This document shows, piece by piece, positions 35,737 to 45,070 of a DNA stretch of 64,000 nt. Position 1 is the first letter of the stretch. Every line of letters starts with the position of its first letter. The stretch is from assembly GCA_012959395.1 (NCBI GenBank), contig DUDG01000012.1:85741-149740 (forward strand), written 5' to 3'. This stretch comes from Flavobacteriaceae bacterium. Its GTDB lineage: Bacteria > Bacteroidota > Bacteroidia > Flavobacteriales > Flavobacteriaceae. The notes beneath the pieces are model-generated. The model was not told where the DNA came from. It saw only the letters and a list, made by a program, of their open reading frames with translations, and did no database searches. The translations under genes and the position numbers were made by a program.

Positions 35737-37092
35737 TTAACCAACTTCTGAAATCATTAAGTCAAGTCCTTTTCTAATTATATGTTGAGCTTCTATTTTA
35801 GAAGAAGATGAATAATCAATTAGAGAAAAATCTTCAGGAGCTACTTCATATATGCCTAAGTTTTCCATTTTTTCAATATTTCCAACCATGCATTCTTTTA
35901 GTAATTGCATTGGGAAAATATCCATTGGAAAAACTTTCTCCATTTCACCAGTTACAACAAAAGCTCTTTCCTCTCCATTAATGTTTGTATCCAAATCATA
36001 CTTTTTGTCAGGAAATATCCATGAAAATGAAGTTTTATATATACTTGGTACTTTGTTATTAATAAAAGGAATCCATCCAAACATTCTATAATGATTTCCT
36101 TCTCTTAATATTGAAAAAGTATTATTGTAGAACCCAAGGTAATTATCTTTATCTACTGTCGATCCTGTTAAAATATCACCATTAATAAATCTTAACTGTT
36201 CATCTGTTTTTACTCCAGCATCATTTATTATTTTAGACAATTTAGATCCAATTATTGTTTTATAATATTGAGGGTGTTTTACTGGTGGACCAGAAATAGC
36301 TATGGTTCTTAAAGGATTATAAACACCCGTTAAAAAAAATCTTCCAATAATCGCTACATCTTCAGGGTTTATAGTCCAAACTTTTTCTCCACTATTAATT
36401 GGATCAACATGATGGATTTGAATACCTACATTACCAGCAGGATGAGGACCACTAACATCATGAATTACAACATCATTAATTTCATTAATGAATGTCTTAC
36501 TATCTTTTTCAATACAAATATTTAAATCACCATCTGTTAATTTTTTTAAAACTTGAACTCCAGTAATAAATTCATTTTTTTGATCATCTAATATGATTTG
36601 AAAATCAGCAGAGATTGGAGCAGTACTTAAAGTTGAAATAAAAATAGATTTGGGACTGTCTAAAGGATTAGCAATAATATCATAAGGCCTTTGTTTAATA
36701 AATGGCCAGCATCCAGAACCTAACAATAATTTTTTTAAATCATTCCCATTCAAATTTTCGAAATTTGAAATTTCAAATTCTTTTGATTTTTGAGTTTTAT
36801 CAGAATCTATTACAATTTCAATAATTTTTCTTTTTGCACCTCTTAAAATATCTTTAACAATCCCTGAAATTGGAGAGCAAAATTTAATTTCTTCATTATC
36901 TTTAGAATAAAAAACTACATCTCCAGCTTTTACATGATTACCGACTTTAACAACCATTTTAGGCTTAATTAAATGAAAATCTGAAGGGTTTAAAGAAATT
37001 GATTTTGGAAAGGCAGCTTTTTTAATAATATTTTTAGCAGCACCTTTTATGTTAATGGTTAAACCATTTTTAATCTTGATGTCATTTGACAT
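35737..37092 (-). CDS. nqrA: Na+-translocating NADH:quinone reductase subunit A
   Basis: NqrA is the cytoplasmic quinone-site-associated subunit, homologous to RnfC. Visible marks are KGLTINIKGA at the N-terminus, KVGNHVKAGDVVFYSKDNEEIKFCSPISGIV (a lipoyl-like hammerhead, 50-80), HDVSGPHPAGNVGIQIHHVDPIN, and FPMDIFPMQLLKECMVGNIEKMENLGIYE near the C-terminus. It has 451 residues. It is the first gene of the nqrABCDEF-apbE operon, behind a clear promoter. Confidence 0.97.
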   Translation of the reverse strand: MSNDIKIKNGLTINIKGAAKNIIKKAAFPKSISLNPSDFHLIKPKMVVKVGNHVKAGDVVFYSKDNEEIKFCSPISGIVKDILRGAKRKIIEIVIDSDKTQKSKEFEISNFENLNGNDLKKLLLGSGCWPFIKQRPYDIIANPLDSPKSIFISTLSTAPISADFQIILDDQKNEFITGVQVLKKLTDGDLNICIEKDSKTFINEINDVVIHDVSGPHPAGNVGIQIHHVDPINSGEKVWTINPEDVAIIGRFFLTGVYNPLRTIAISGPPVKHPQYYKTIIGSKLSKIINDAGVKTDEQLRFINGDILTGSTVDKDNYLGFYNNTFSILREGNHYRMFGWIPFINNKVPSIYKTSFSWIFPDKKYDLDTNINGEERAFVVTGEMEKVFPMDIFPMQLLKECMVGNIEKMENLGIYEVAPEDFSLIDYSSSSKIEAQHIIRKGLDLMISEVG

Positions 37093-37099
37093 AATTAAT

Positions 37100-37148
37100 C
37101 TACTATAAATAGTAGCGCAAATTTATTAATTAAAAGCATTAAGTAAAA
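37100..37148 (-). promoter_or_regulatory. Promoter and leader hairpin of the nqr operon
   Basis: On the minus strand TTT (37146-37148), 20 bases and TAAATTTG (37118-37125) match the Bacteroidota promoter, with a start expected near 37111. The short leader holds a hairpin, CTACTA/TAGTAG with a TAAA loop (37100-37115), ending about eight bases before the nqrA ATG. The promoter is well supported by pattern; the hairpin's role is unknown. Confidence 0.6.
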
Positions 37149-37244
37149 GTTGATTTACTATTATATTGTTTATTTATATTCATTCTAAATAATTAAATAT
37201 TTACTTCTATAAATATTTAAAATTTAATATATTTATTGGATTAT

Positions 37245-38477
37245 ATGACAATTAATCCATTCGATATAATAAAATTGCTTTTTCTATTTATCTGTATAAA
37301 CAACCATAGTCAACAAAATTATACATCAAACAATATTAAAAGTGTCAAACTTTTAAATTCTAAAACAAATTCAAATTATCCAATAATTAATTTTAATGAC
37401 CAATTAGAGCTGAGTTTTGACGATTTAGAAGCTGATGAAAAAGATTACTATTATAAAATAAATCACTTTGACTATAATTGGAAACCATCAGGACTTTTAA
37501 AATTAGAATTTTTAGAAGGTTTTGATGATATTAGAATAGACAATTTTAGAAATTCTTATAACACACTTCAAAGATATACTCATTATAACCTTGAGCTTCC
37601 AAATGATAATTTTAACTTTAAAATATCAGGGAATTATTCTGTAAGCATTCATCTTTCTAATGATGAAAAAGTTTTTGAAAAAAGATTCTCAATAACAGAA
37701 AATTTAGAAGGACTAAGTATGTCTATTTCAAAATCTAATAAAATAGAAAATATTGATATTTCACAAAATATTGATGTCACTATAAATTGCAATAATTGTT
37801 CAAAAATTTATAATAATTCATCTACACTAAGATTAGTTATCTTGAAAAACAATAATTGGTCAATTTCAAAAACTATTAAAAAGCCAAAATATGTTATAAA
37901 CAATAAATTAATATATCGTGACATAAGTTTTAATGGAGGAAATGAGTATTTAAGTTTTGACAGTTCGAATATTATTTCAACAAATTATAGAGTGTATAAA
38001 ACAGAATTAATAAATTTATATCATACTTATATTGTAACCGATGATGAAAGAACAAACAAAAAATATGAATATAATCCAGATAATAATGGGTCTTTTATAA
38101 TAAATGGGCCGTTCAGTAATTTAGATATTGAAAATGATTATTCAATTGTTCACTTCACCTTAAAACCAAATTCCATTAATTTAAAATCAAGAGTTTTTAT
38201 CATCGGAGAATTTAATAATTTCAATCCTAATGAAACTTATGAATTAAGTTTAAATAAAAATAAATATGAAGGTGATTTTAAATTTAAACAAGGTTACTAT
38301 AATTACATTTATTATCATTTAAATAAATCAGATTCTGAAAATACAAATTATTTTGGAGGTGATTTTTGGCAAACCGAAAATGTCTACTCAGCTTTATTGT
38401 ATCAAAAGAAAAATAATGATAAATATTTTAAATTAATTGGTCATTCTTCCATTTCTTCTTCAATTATAAAAAATTAA
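37245..38477 (+). CDS. Type IX secretion system plug protein (DUF5103)
   Basis: This is a periplasmic protein of the DUF5103 family, whose characterised member plugs the SprA translocon when no PorV-cargo is bound. The start at 37245 gives a signal peptide ending NHSQQ. The hallmark N-terminal block is present: LELSFDDLEADEKDYYYKINHFDYNWKPS, FLEGFDDIRIDNFRNSYNT, YTHYNLELPNDNF and ISGNYSV (about residues 45-135). The C-terminal part contains a carbohydrate-binding-like strand set (VFIIGEFNNFNPN). It has 410 residues. It lies next to apaG, and porV and porT are elsewhere in the window. Confidence 0.85.
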   Translation: MTINPFDIIKLLFLFICINNHSQQNYTSNNIKSVKLLNSKTNSNYPIINFNDQLELSFDDLEADEKDYYYKINHFDYNWKPSGLLKLEFLEGFDDIRIDNFRNSYNTLQRYTHYNLELPNDNFNFKISGNYSVSIHLSNDEKVFEKRFSITENLEGLSMSISKSNKIENIDISQNIDVTINCNNCSKIYNNSSTLRLVILKNNNWSISKTIKKPKYVINNKLIYRDISFNGGNEYLSFDSSNIISTNYRVYKTELINLYHTYIVTDDERTNKKYEYNPDNNGSFIINGPFSNLDIENDYSIVHFTLKPNSINLKSRVFIIGEFNNFNPNETYELSLNKNKYEGDFKFKQGYYNYIYYHLNKSDSENTNYFGGDFWQTENVYSALLYQKKNNDKYFKLIGHSSISSSIIKN

Positions 38478-38526
38478 CATTAGCTATTAGTTTTATTTTT
38501 TTTTAATCTATACATTAGCAAGTAAG

Positions 38527-38913
38527 ATGGTAAATTACGTAACCAAAGGAATTGACATATCCGTTAAAAGTATTTACGATGGTTCTTATTTCAAGAATTA
38601 TAGTCTGCACTTTTCATTTAACTATATCATAAAAATTACCAATCAAAGTAAAAATACAGTTCAATTAAAATCCAGGCATTGGAGAATATTTGACTCACTG
38701 AGTTCAGATATAATAATTGATGGTGAAGGAGTAATAGGTCAAAAACCATTAATTAACCCTGGAGAATCCTATGAATATTCTTCAGGCTGCCTTTTAACTT
38801 CCCCTGTAGGTGCTATGAGAGGTTTTTACAATATGATAGATGTTAATACAGGGGGGAAATTTAGAGCCTATATTCCGACCTTTAAACTTACCGCTCCACA
38901 AGCCCTAAACTAA
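38527..38913 (+). CDS. apaG: ApaG family protein
   Basis: This is a single fibronectin-III-like domain protein (128 residues) linked genetically to Co2+/Mg2+ resistance and diadenosine tetraphosphate metabolism in enterobacteria. Typical segments are FNYIIKITNQSKNTVQLKSRHWRIFDS, GEGVIGQKPLINPGESYEYSSGCLLTSPVGAMRGFY and FRAYIPTFKLTAPQALN. The family is recognisable along its whole length. The exact function in Bacteroidota is not established. Confidence 0.95.
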   Translation: MVNYVTKGIDISVKSIYDGSYFKNYSLHFSFNYIIKITNQSKNTVQLKSRHWRIFDSLSSDIIIDGEGVIGQKPLINPGESYEYSSGCLLTSPVGAMRGFYNMIDVNTGGKFRAYIPTFKLTAPQALN

Positions 38914-38941
38914 AACTCACTTTAATTTTAAAATACTATAA

Positions 38942-40567
38942 ATGGCAAATTCAACATTTCAAATACCTGATCTTAAAAACGAAGAAATTAAAGATTATAT
39001 AAAAAATTCAAATGAAAGAAAAGAGGTAATTGAAACATATAATACAATGTATAATGAGAATATTAAAATTCCGCTATATATAGGTAAAGAGGAGATTATT
39101 ACAGAAGAAAGAAGAGATATTAACCCTCCTCATGATCATAATAAAATTGTTGGGTCATATTCCATATGTAATTCAAGTCACGTTAAAAGTGCAATAAATT
39201 GTGCTTTAGAAATGAAAGATGAATGGACTAACACCCCTTGGGAAGATAGAGCAGCCATATTTTTAAAAGCAGCTGAATTAATTGCAGGGCCCTATAGATC
39301 CAAAATAAATGCTGCTACAATGATTGGTCAATCTAAAACAATATTTCAATCAGAAATTGATGCAGCATGTGAGTTAGTAGACTTTTTAAAACTCAATATA
39401 ATCTACATGAGTGAAATCTATAAAGAACAACCTATTAATGTTGGAGATGTCTCAAATAAACTAGAGTACAGACCGCTTGAAGGTTTTGTTTACGCCATAA
39501 CTCCTTTTAATTTCACAGCAATAGGAGGCAATCTTTGTGCAAGTGCCGCTCTAATGGGTAATGTTATTTTATGGAAACCTAGTGATCATCAAACTTATAG
39601 TGCTAAAGTTATTATGGATGTATTTAAGGAAGCTGGACTTCCAAAAGGGGTTATAAATATGGTTACTGGAGACCCTGTTTTAATAACTGATATCGCTTTA
39701 AAAAACCCAAACCTTTCTGGAATTCATTTTACTGGATCTACTGATGTTTTTAAACAATTATGGTCAAAAGTAGGCTCAAATATTAAGCTTTATAAAGATT
39801 ATCCTAGAATTGTTGGTGAAACTGGAGGAAAAGATTTTATTTTCACACATCCATCTGCTAATTCTAGAATAGTATCAACAGCTATAGTTAGAGGCGGATT
39901 TGAATATCAAGGTCAAAAATGTTCAGCAGCATCTAGAGTATATATTCCTAAATCAAAATCTTCTGAGATTTTTAAAAACTTAAAAGAGCAAATTAGTTCA
40001 ATAACTCTAGGATCTCCTATAGATTTTGAACATTTCATGACAGCTGTAATTCATAAAAATTCATATGATAAAATTGTAAACTACATAGAGCTTGCAAAAA
40101 ATGATAAAGAAGCTGAAATTTTAATTGGCGGAGACTATGACGACTCAAAGGGATACTTTATTTCTCCTACTATAATCGTAACATCAAATCCAAAATTTAC
40201 TACAATGCAAGAAGAAATATTCGGTCCTGTAGTTACAATTTATGTTTATCCAGATAATGACTGGAAGCAAATGCTGACAGTTGTTGATCAAACTTCAATA
40301 TATGCACTTACGGGTGCATTTATTTCTGAAGACAGAAAAAGTATAGAGTATGCTTTAAGACATTTAAGATATAGTGCAGGAAATTTTTATATCAATGACA
40401 AACCTTCTGGTGCAGTAGTTGGTCAACAACCTTTTGGTGGATCAAGAGCTTCTGGGACAAATGACAAAGCAGGATCAAAATTAAATCTATTAAGATGGGT
40501 TTCTCCTAGATTAATAAAAGAAAACTTTAATCCTCCTACTGAGTACCCTTACCCTTATATGGGATAG
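38942..40567 (+). CDS. pruA: L-glutamate gamma-semialdehyde dehydrogenase (1-pyrroline-5-carboxylate dehydrogenase)
   Basis: This enzyme oxidises glutamate semialdehyde to glutamate in proline catabolism. The aldehyde dehydrogenase fold is complete: YAITPFNFTAIGGNL, the NAD-binding FTGSTDVFKQLW, the catalytic Glu in VGETGGKDFIF and the nucleophile Cys327 in EYQGQKCSAASRVYIP. PVVTIYVYP and the C-terminal PFGGSRASGTNDKAGS also match. The length of 541 residues and the GQKCSA context are those of the monofunctional P5CDH group. No proline dehydrogenase gene is nearby. The 3' end overlaps rsmG by 32 bases. Confidence 0.95.
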   Translation: MANSTFQIPDLKNEEIKDYIKNSNERKEVIETYNTMYNENIKIPLYIGKEEIITEERRDINPPHDHNKIVGSYSICNSSHVKSAINCALEMKDEWTNTPWEDRAAIFLKAAELIAGPYRSKINAATMIGQSKTIFQSEIDAACELVDFLKLNIIYMSEIYKEQPINVGDVSNKLEYRPLEGFVYAITPFNFTAIGGNLCASAALMGNVILWKPSDHQTYSAKVIMDVFKEAGLPKGVINMVTGDPVLITDIALKNPNLSGIHFTGSTDVFKQLWSKVGSNIKLYKDYPRIVGETGGKDFIFTHPSANSRIVSTAIVRGGFEYQGQKCSAASRVYIPKSKSSEIFKNLKEQISSITLGSPIDFEHFMTAVIHKNSYDKIVNYIELAKNDKEAEILIGGDYDDSKGYFISPTIIVTSNPKFTTMQEEIFGPVVTIYVYPDNDWKQMLTVVDQTSIYALTGAFISEDRKSIEYALRHLRYSAGNFYINDKPSGAVVGQQPFGGSRASGTNDKAGSKLNLLRWVSPRLIKENFNPPTEYPYPYMG

Positions 40568-41177
40568 GCATGTAAACTATTTTTTTTGTTTCAAAAAAAG
40601 GATGATCAAAATAATTGTTAATATTAAAAATTTTAGATGATTTAAAACCTTCTAACTCTAAACTTAAATCACCACCTTTTAAACAAAAGATTCCATTTTT
40701 ATAAGAATTATTATTTTTTTTAGAAATTTTATCATCAATTATTTTTACAAAGTCGGTCATATTAGTCACAGCTCTACTTACTATAAAATCATATTTTTGA
40801 TCTACAGCCTCTGATCTTATTTTTTCAGCTTTGACATTTCTAAGACCTAATTCATCAATAATAGCTTGTACCACTTTTATTTTCTTTCCAATAGAGTCCG
40901 TTAAATGAAATGAAACTTCTGGAAACATTATTGCCAAAGGAATTCCTGGAAACCCTCCACCTGTTCCAACATCAAGAATTTTAGATTTAGATTTAAAATC
41001 AATGACTTTAGCAATACTTAATGAATGTAAAACGTGCCTAATGTTTAGCTCTAATATATCCTTTCTTGATATAACATTTATTTTATTATTCCAATTGTCA
41101 TACAATTTATTTAAACTTCCCAATTGTAACAACTGAAAATTTGTTAGACTTGGAAAATTAGATTCTATGATGTTCAA
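40536..41177 (-). CDS. rsmG: 16S rRNA (guanine-N7)-methyltransferase RsmG
   Basis: RsmG methylates N7 of G527 of 16S rRNA. Diagnostic segments are NKINVISRKDILELNIRHVLHSLSIAKV, ILDVGTGGGFPGIPLAIMFPEVSFHLTDSIGKKIKVV (SAM motif, about 66-102) and FIVSRAVTNMTDFV (catalytic region). It has 213 residues. It is divergent from the desaturase gene, with a TAAATTTG -7 box at 41196-41203. Confidence 0.95.
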   Translation of the reverse strand: MNIIESNFPSLTNFQLLQLGSLNKLYDNWNNKINVISRKDILELNIRHVLHSLSIAKVIDFKSKSKILDVGTGGGFPGIPLAIMFPEVSFHLTDSIGKKIKVVQAIIDELGLRNVKAEKIRSEAVDQKYDFIVSRAVTNMTDFVKIIDDKISKKNNNSYKNGIFCLKGGDLSLELEGFKSSKIFNINNYFDHPFFETKKIVYMPIPYKGKGTQ

Positions 41178-41195
41178 AACTTTTTTTTATTTATT

Positions 41196-41203
41196 CAAAT
41201 TTA
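41196..41203 (-). promoter_or_regulatory. -7 box of rsmG
   Basis: TAAATTTG on the minus strand matches the -7 consensus exactly and lies 18 bases before the rsmG ATG, giving a leader of about 12 bases. A TTA triplet lies 20 bases upstream. Confidence 0.45.
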
Positions 41204-41254
41204 CATCAATAATTTTATGAAAATAAATATCTTTATTTTTTTAAAATATAATAT

Positions 41255-42358
41255 ATGATCAACAATATTAGCGCCATCAAATTTTCAAGAAATGATTCCA
41301 AAAAGTTTTTCAAAACTTTAAACAACAGGGTTAATAATTATTTTAAAGAAAAAAATATTACAAAAAATGGTAACTGGAAGCTTTGGATAAAAACAATTAT
41401 AATGTTTGGTTTACTTATAACACCATATATTTTGATATCTATTCTAACAATTCCAGGTTGGGTTCAAATATTATTATCAGTTATTATGGGAATTGGTTTA
41501 GCTGGTATTGGAATGAATGTAATGCATGATGGAAATCACGGTTCTTTTTCTAATAAAAAATGGATAAATAGATTAATGGGAGGTAGCATCTATTTATTAG
41601 CCGGGAATAGATATAACTGGCAAGTTCAACATAATGTTTTACATCATACATACACTAATATTCATGGTCATGATGAAGATTTAGAAGCAGGAAGAATTAT
41701 AAGATTCTCAAAACATTCTGAGTGGAGATGGTTTCATAAATTTCAACATTATTACTCCCTATTAGTATATGGTCTTCTAACTATTAATTGGGCGATTACT
41801 ACAGATTTTCTTCAAATGAAAAGATACATGAAAAAAAAATTATCTCATGGCAAATTTCCAAATCCATTTGTAAACTGGACAAAATTATTAGTTTCAAAAA
41901 TACTTTATTTTTTATTCTGGATTTTTATTCCAATTTTAGTTTTTAATATAGTTTGGTGGAAGGTGTTATTTTCATTTTTAGTCATGCATTATACAGCCGG
42001 ATTAATATTGAGCTTAGTGTTTCAATTGGCTCATATTATGGATGAAGCAGATATGCCCTTACCTGATTCAGATGGAAATATAAAAAATAGTTGGGCAATC
42101 CACCAGTTAAAAACAACGGTTAATTTTGCTTCAAATAATAAATTAGTTAATTGGTTTACAGGTGGTTTAAATCACCAGGTAGAACATCATATTTTTCCAA
42201 ACATATCACATGTACATTATGATAAGATTGCGGAAATTGTTAAGAAAACTACTAATGAATTCAATCTTCCATACAATGAGTTTAATACATTTATTGATGC
42301 GCTTAGTGCTCACTTTCGTTATCTTAAAACAATGGGCATGAAGCCTCAAAATATATAA
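41255..42358 (+). CDS. Membrane fatty acid desaturase
   Basis: This is a di-iron membrane desaturase inserting a double bond in acyl chains. The three histidine boxes are HDGNH (91-95), HNVLHH (126-131) and QVEHH (308-312). The Gln in the third box is typical of front-end and linoleoyl-CoA-type desaturases, but no cytochrome b5 domain is attached. Hydrophobic segments lie at about 50-90 and 190-240. It has 367 residues. It lies 16 bases ahead of an aminotransferase gene. The regiospecificity cannot be told. Confidence 0.9.
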   Translation: MINNISAIKFSRNDSKKFFKTLNNRVNNYFKEKNITKNGNWKLWIKTIIMFGLLITPYILISILTIPGWVQILLSVIMGIGLAGIGMNVMHDGNHGSFSNKKWINRLMGGSIYLLAGNRYNWQVQHNVLHHTYTNIHGHDEDLEAGRIIRFSKHSEWRWFHKFQHYYSLLVYGLLTINWAITTDFLQMKRYMKKKLSHGKFPNPFVNWTKLLVSKILYFLFWIFIPILVFNIVWWKVLFSFLVMHYTAGLILSLVFQLAHIMDEADMPLPDSDGNIKNSWAIHQLKTTVNFASNNKLVNWFTGGLNHQVEHHIFPNISHVHYDKIAEIVKKTTNEFNLPYNEFNTFIDALSAHFRYLKTMGMKPQNI

Positions 42359-42374
42359 TTTATAACTTTTATAG

Positions 42375-43565
42375 ATGACAGATAAGCTTTCAAACAGAAT
42401 CAATAATCTTCCTGTTTCTGCAACACTAGCAATGGCTGCAAAAGCTAGAAAATTAAAAGAAAATGGTGTGGATATCATTGGGTTAAGCCTTGGAGAACCA
42501 GACTTTAATACACCTGATTTCATTAAAAAAGCAGCAATTCAGGCAATTGATGATAATTATAACTCTTATACCCCAGTAGATGGTTATGGGGAATTAAAAA
42601 AATCTATTTGCAATAAATTTAAAAGAGATAATGGTTTAGATTATGAATCAAATCAAGTTGTAGTCTCTACTGGCGCAAAACAATCTATAGCTAATGCAAT
42701 TCAAGTACTTATTAATCCAGGAGATGATGTGCTTCTTGTTGCTCCATATTGGGTAAGTTATTCCGCTATTGTAACTCTTGCAGAAGGAAATCCAATAGAA
42801 ATCAGGTCTGACATTTCAAGTGATTTTAAAATAACTCCTTTACAATTAGAAAATGCCATAACTAGAAGAACAAAACTAGTCATTATAAATTCCCCTAATA
42901 ATCCAAGCGGATCGGTTTATACAGAAAAAGAATATTTAGGACTTGCAAAAGTGTTAGAAAAATATCCAGAAATCTACATACTTTCAGATGAAATTTACGA
43001 ACATATAAATTATGGTGTCCCTCACTTTAGTTTTGCAAAAATTCCATCAATGTTCGATAGAACTATTACTGTAAATGGTGTAGCAAAAGCATTTGCTATG
43101 ACTGGTTGGAGAATAGGATATTTAGGAGCTCCCTATTGGATAGCAAAAGCTTGTACCAAAATGCAAGGGCAAATTACAAGCGGAGCAAACTGTATAGCTC
43201 AGCGTGCAACTATAGCTGCTTTAGAAGCTCCTGTTTCTGAAATTCAATATATGATAGATGAATTTAAGGAACGGAGAAAGTTAATAATTGATTTATTGAA
43301 TGAAATAGAAGGCATTAAATTAAATGAACCTAAAGGAGCTTTTTATGTTTTTCCTGATGTTTCCTCTTTTTTCGGAAAAACTATAAAAGGAAAAAAAATT
43401 AATAATGCATCTGAATTTGCAATTTTTCTACTTGAGGAAGCTCATGTAGCTACTGTAACTGGAGAAGCATTTGGAAGTCCAAATAATATTAGAATTTCTT
43501 ACGCTGCTTCAAAGGAAAAAATAAAGAAAGCTATTAGTAGAATTAAGAAGGCTATTAAGGATTAA
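42375..43565 (+). CDS. aspC: Aspartate aminotransferase-type PLP aminotransferase (class I, subgroup I-gamma)
   Basis: This PLP enzyme most likely interconverts aspartate/2-oxoglutarate and oxaloacetate/glutamate. Key segments are GLSLGEPDFNTPDFIKKAA, YTPVDGYGELK, INSPNNPSGSVY, LSDEIYEHINY, the PLP lysine K238 in NGVAKAFAMTGWRIGY, and the substrate-carboxylate Arg near the C-terminus in NNIRISYAAS. It has 396 residues. Subgroup I-gamma also contains prephenate- and tyrosine-active members, so the exact substrate range is open. The stop overlaps trkH by four bases. Confidence 0.9.
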   Translation: MTDKLSNRINNLPVSATLAMAAKARKLKENGVDIIGLSLGEPDFNTPDFIKKAAIQAIDDNYNSYTPVDGYGELKKSICNKFKRDNGLDYESNQVVVSTGAKQSIANAIQVLINPGDDVLLVAPYWVSYSAIVTLAEGNPIEIRSDISSDFKITPLQLENAITRRTKLVIINSPNNPSGSVYTEKEYLGLAKVLEKYPEIYILSDEIYEHINYGVPHFSFAKIPSMFDRTITVNGVAKAFAMTGWRIGYLGAPYWIAKACTKMQGQITSGANCIAQRATIAALEAPVSEIQYMIDEFKERRKLIIDLLNEIEGIKLNEPKGAFYVFPDVSSFFGKTIKGKKINNASEFAIFLLEEAHVATVTGEAFGSPNNIRISYAASKEKIKKAISRIKKAIKD

Positions 43566-45064
43566 CGATCTCTCCAAAAATAAGGAGTAAATAATATTAA
43601 TACAGTAAATAATTCTAGTCTACCTACTAACATTAAAAAAGCACACCAATATTTTCCAAGCACTGGAAGACTGTCAAAATTACTTATTGGACCTAGAGTC
43701 CCTAAAGCTGGACCAACATTACCTATTGAAGAAGCCGATCCTCCAATTGCAGATGTAAAATCAAGTCCCAATAAGCTTAATACTCCTGCGCCTATTATAA
43801 ATAAAATAAGATATAAAATAAAGAATGCAAGTACGTGAATTACTATTGGTTTTTCAACTACAGAATTATTATGTCTTAATGGAATAATTGCATTGGGATG
43901 TAAAGATCTTTTAAACTCTAGTATTCCGTTTTTAATAAGAATTAAATGTCTTAATACTTTAACTCCACCAGAAGTTGAACCTGAAGACCCCCCCATAAAC
44001 ATAATTCCAAAAAATAACATAGTTAAAAATGGAGTCCAAGAAGTAAAATCACCAGTTACAAAACCTGTTGTAGTAACTATAGCAACAACTTGAAATAAAG
44101 CATGTCTAAAGCTACTTTCAAACTTTCCAAATACTTGAGGATGAATAACATCAGTTTGTGTCAAATCAACAGATGAATATAAGCTTATTGTAGAAATAAT
44201 TACAAAAATTGAAATAAATGAAACATACCATTTAAACTCAGTGTCTTTTATTATTTTTTTTATTTTACCTGTTAAACCAAAATATATTAATATAAAATTA
44301 GTTCCAGCTAAAAACATAAAAACTATAACTATATACTGAATAATAGGGATGTTATTCCAATAACCTATACTAGCATTTCTAGATGAAAATCCTCCTGAAG
44401 CAATATTACTCATAGAGTTATTAATAGCATCAAAGAAACTCATTCCAGCTAAATTCAATAATACAGTTTCTGTAATAGTTAATCCAACATAAATCATCCA
44501 AAGTCTTTTGGCAGTATCACTTATTCTTGGATGTAGTTTATCTCCATTTATTCCGGTTCCAGGAGACTCGGCTGAAAAAAGTTGCATTCCCCCTATTCCT
44601 AATAACGGAAGAATAGCTATAGCTAATACAATAATTCCCATCCCTCCAAGCCAATGAGTCATGCTTCTCCAAAAAACAATACTCTTAGGCAAGGCTTCAA
44701 TATCGTTTAAAATTGTGGAACCAGTCGTGGTATAACCCGACATGGTTTCAAAAAGCAAATTAGGGAAATAAGTTATTGAATTTGTTAAATAATAAGGAAG
44801 CATTCCTGAAAAAACCATGGTAAGCCAACCAATAGTAACTATTAGATAACCGTCTCTTTTATTAATTTGTCTAATATTATTTTTAGAAAAGGTCATTATT
44901 AAACAACCTAATACAATCACAATCACAGCAGAAAGAGTGATTTCTCTAATCGCACCATCATTAACTATTAGACTAACTAGTGAAGAAATAAGCATTGCCC
45001 CTCCATTAAAAATGAGTAGCATTCCAATTATATAAAAAATTAATTTTTTATTTAGTTTAGACAT
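43562..45064 (-). CDS. trkH: Trk/Ktr potassium uptake channel subunit TrkH
   Basis: This is the ion-conducting membrane subunit of a K+ uptake system. Four repeated pore loops are visible, including ETMSGYTTTGSTIL, NSMSNIASGGFSSRN, QVVAIVTTTGFVTGD and GGSASSIGNVGPALG, with the selectivity-filter glycines. Helices M0-M10 cover most of the 500 residues. It follows trkA by six bases on the same strand and the two form a functional pair. Confidence 0.95.
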   Translation of the reverse strand: MSKLNKKLIFYIIGMLLIFNGGAMLISSLVSLIVNDGAIREITLSAVIVIVLGCLIMTFSKNNIRQINKRDGYLIVTIGWLTMVFSGMLPYYLTNSITYFPNLLFETMSGYTTTGSTILNDIEALPKSIVFWRSMTHWLGGMGIIVLAIAILPLLGIGGMQLFSAESPGTGINGDKLHPRISDTAKRLWMIYVGLTITETVLLNLAGMSFFDAINNSMSNIASGGFSSRNASIGYWNNIPIIQYIVIVFMFLAGTNFILIYFGLTGKIKKIIKDTEFKWYVSFISIFVIISTISLYSSVDLTQTDVIHPQVFGKFESSFRHALFQVVAIVTTTGFVTGDFTSWTPFLTMLFFGIMFMGGSSGSTSGGVKVLRHLILIKNGILEFKRSLHPNAIIPLRHNNSVVEKPIVIHVLAFFILYLILFIIGAGVLSLLGLDFTSAIGGSASSIGNVGPALGTLGPISNFDSLPVLGKYWCAFLMLVGRLELFTVLILFTPYFWRDR

Positions 45065-45070
45065 AAAGGT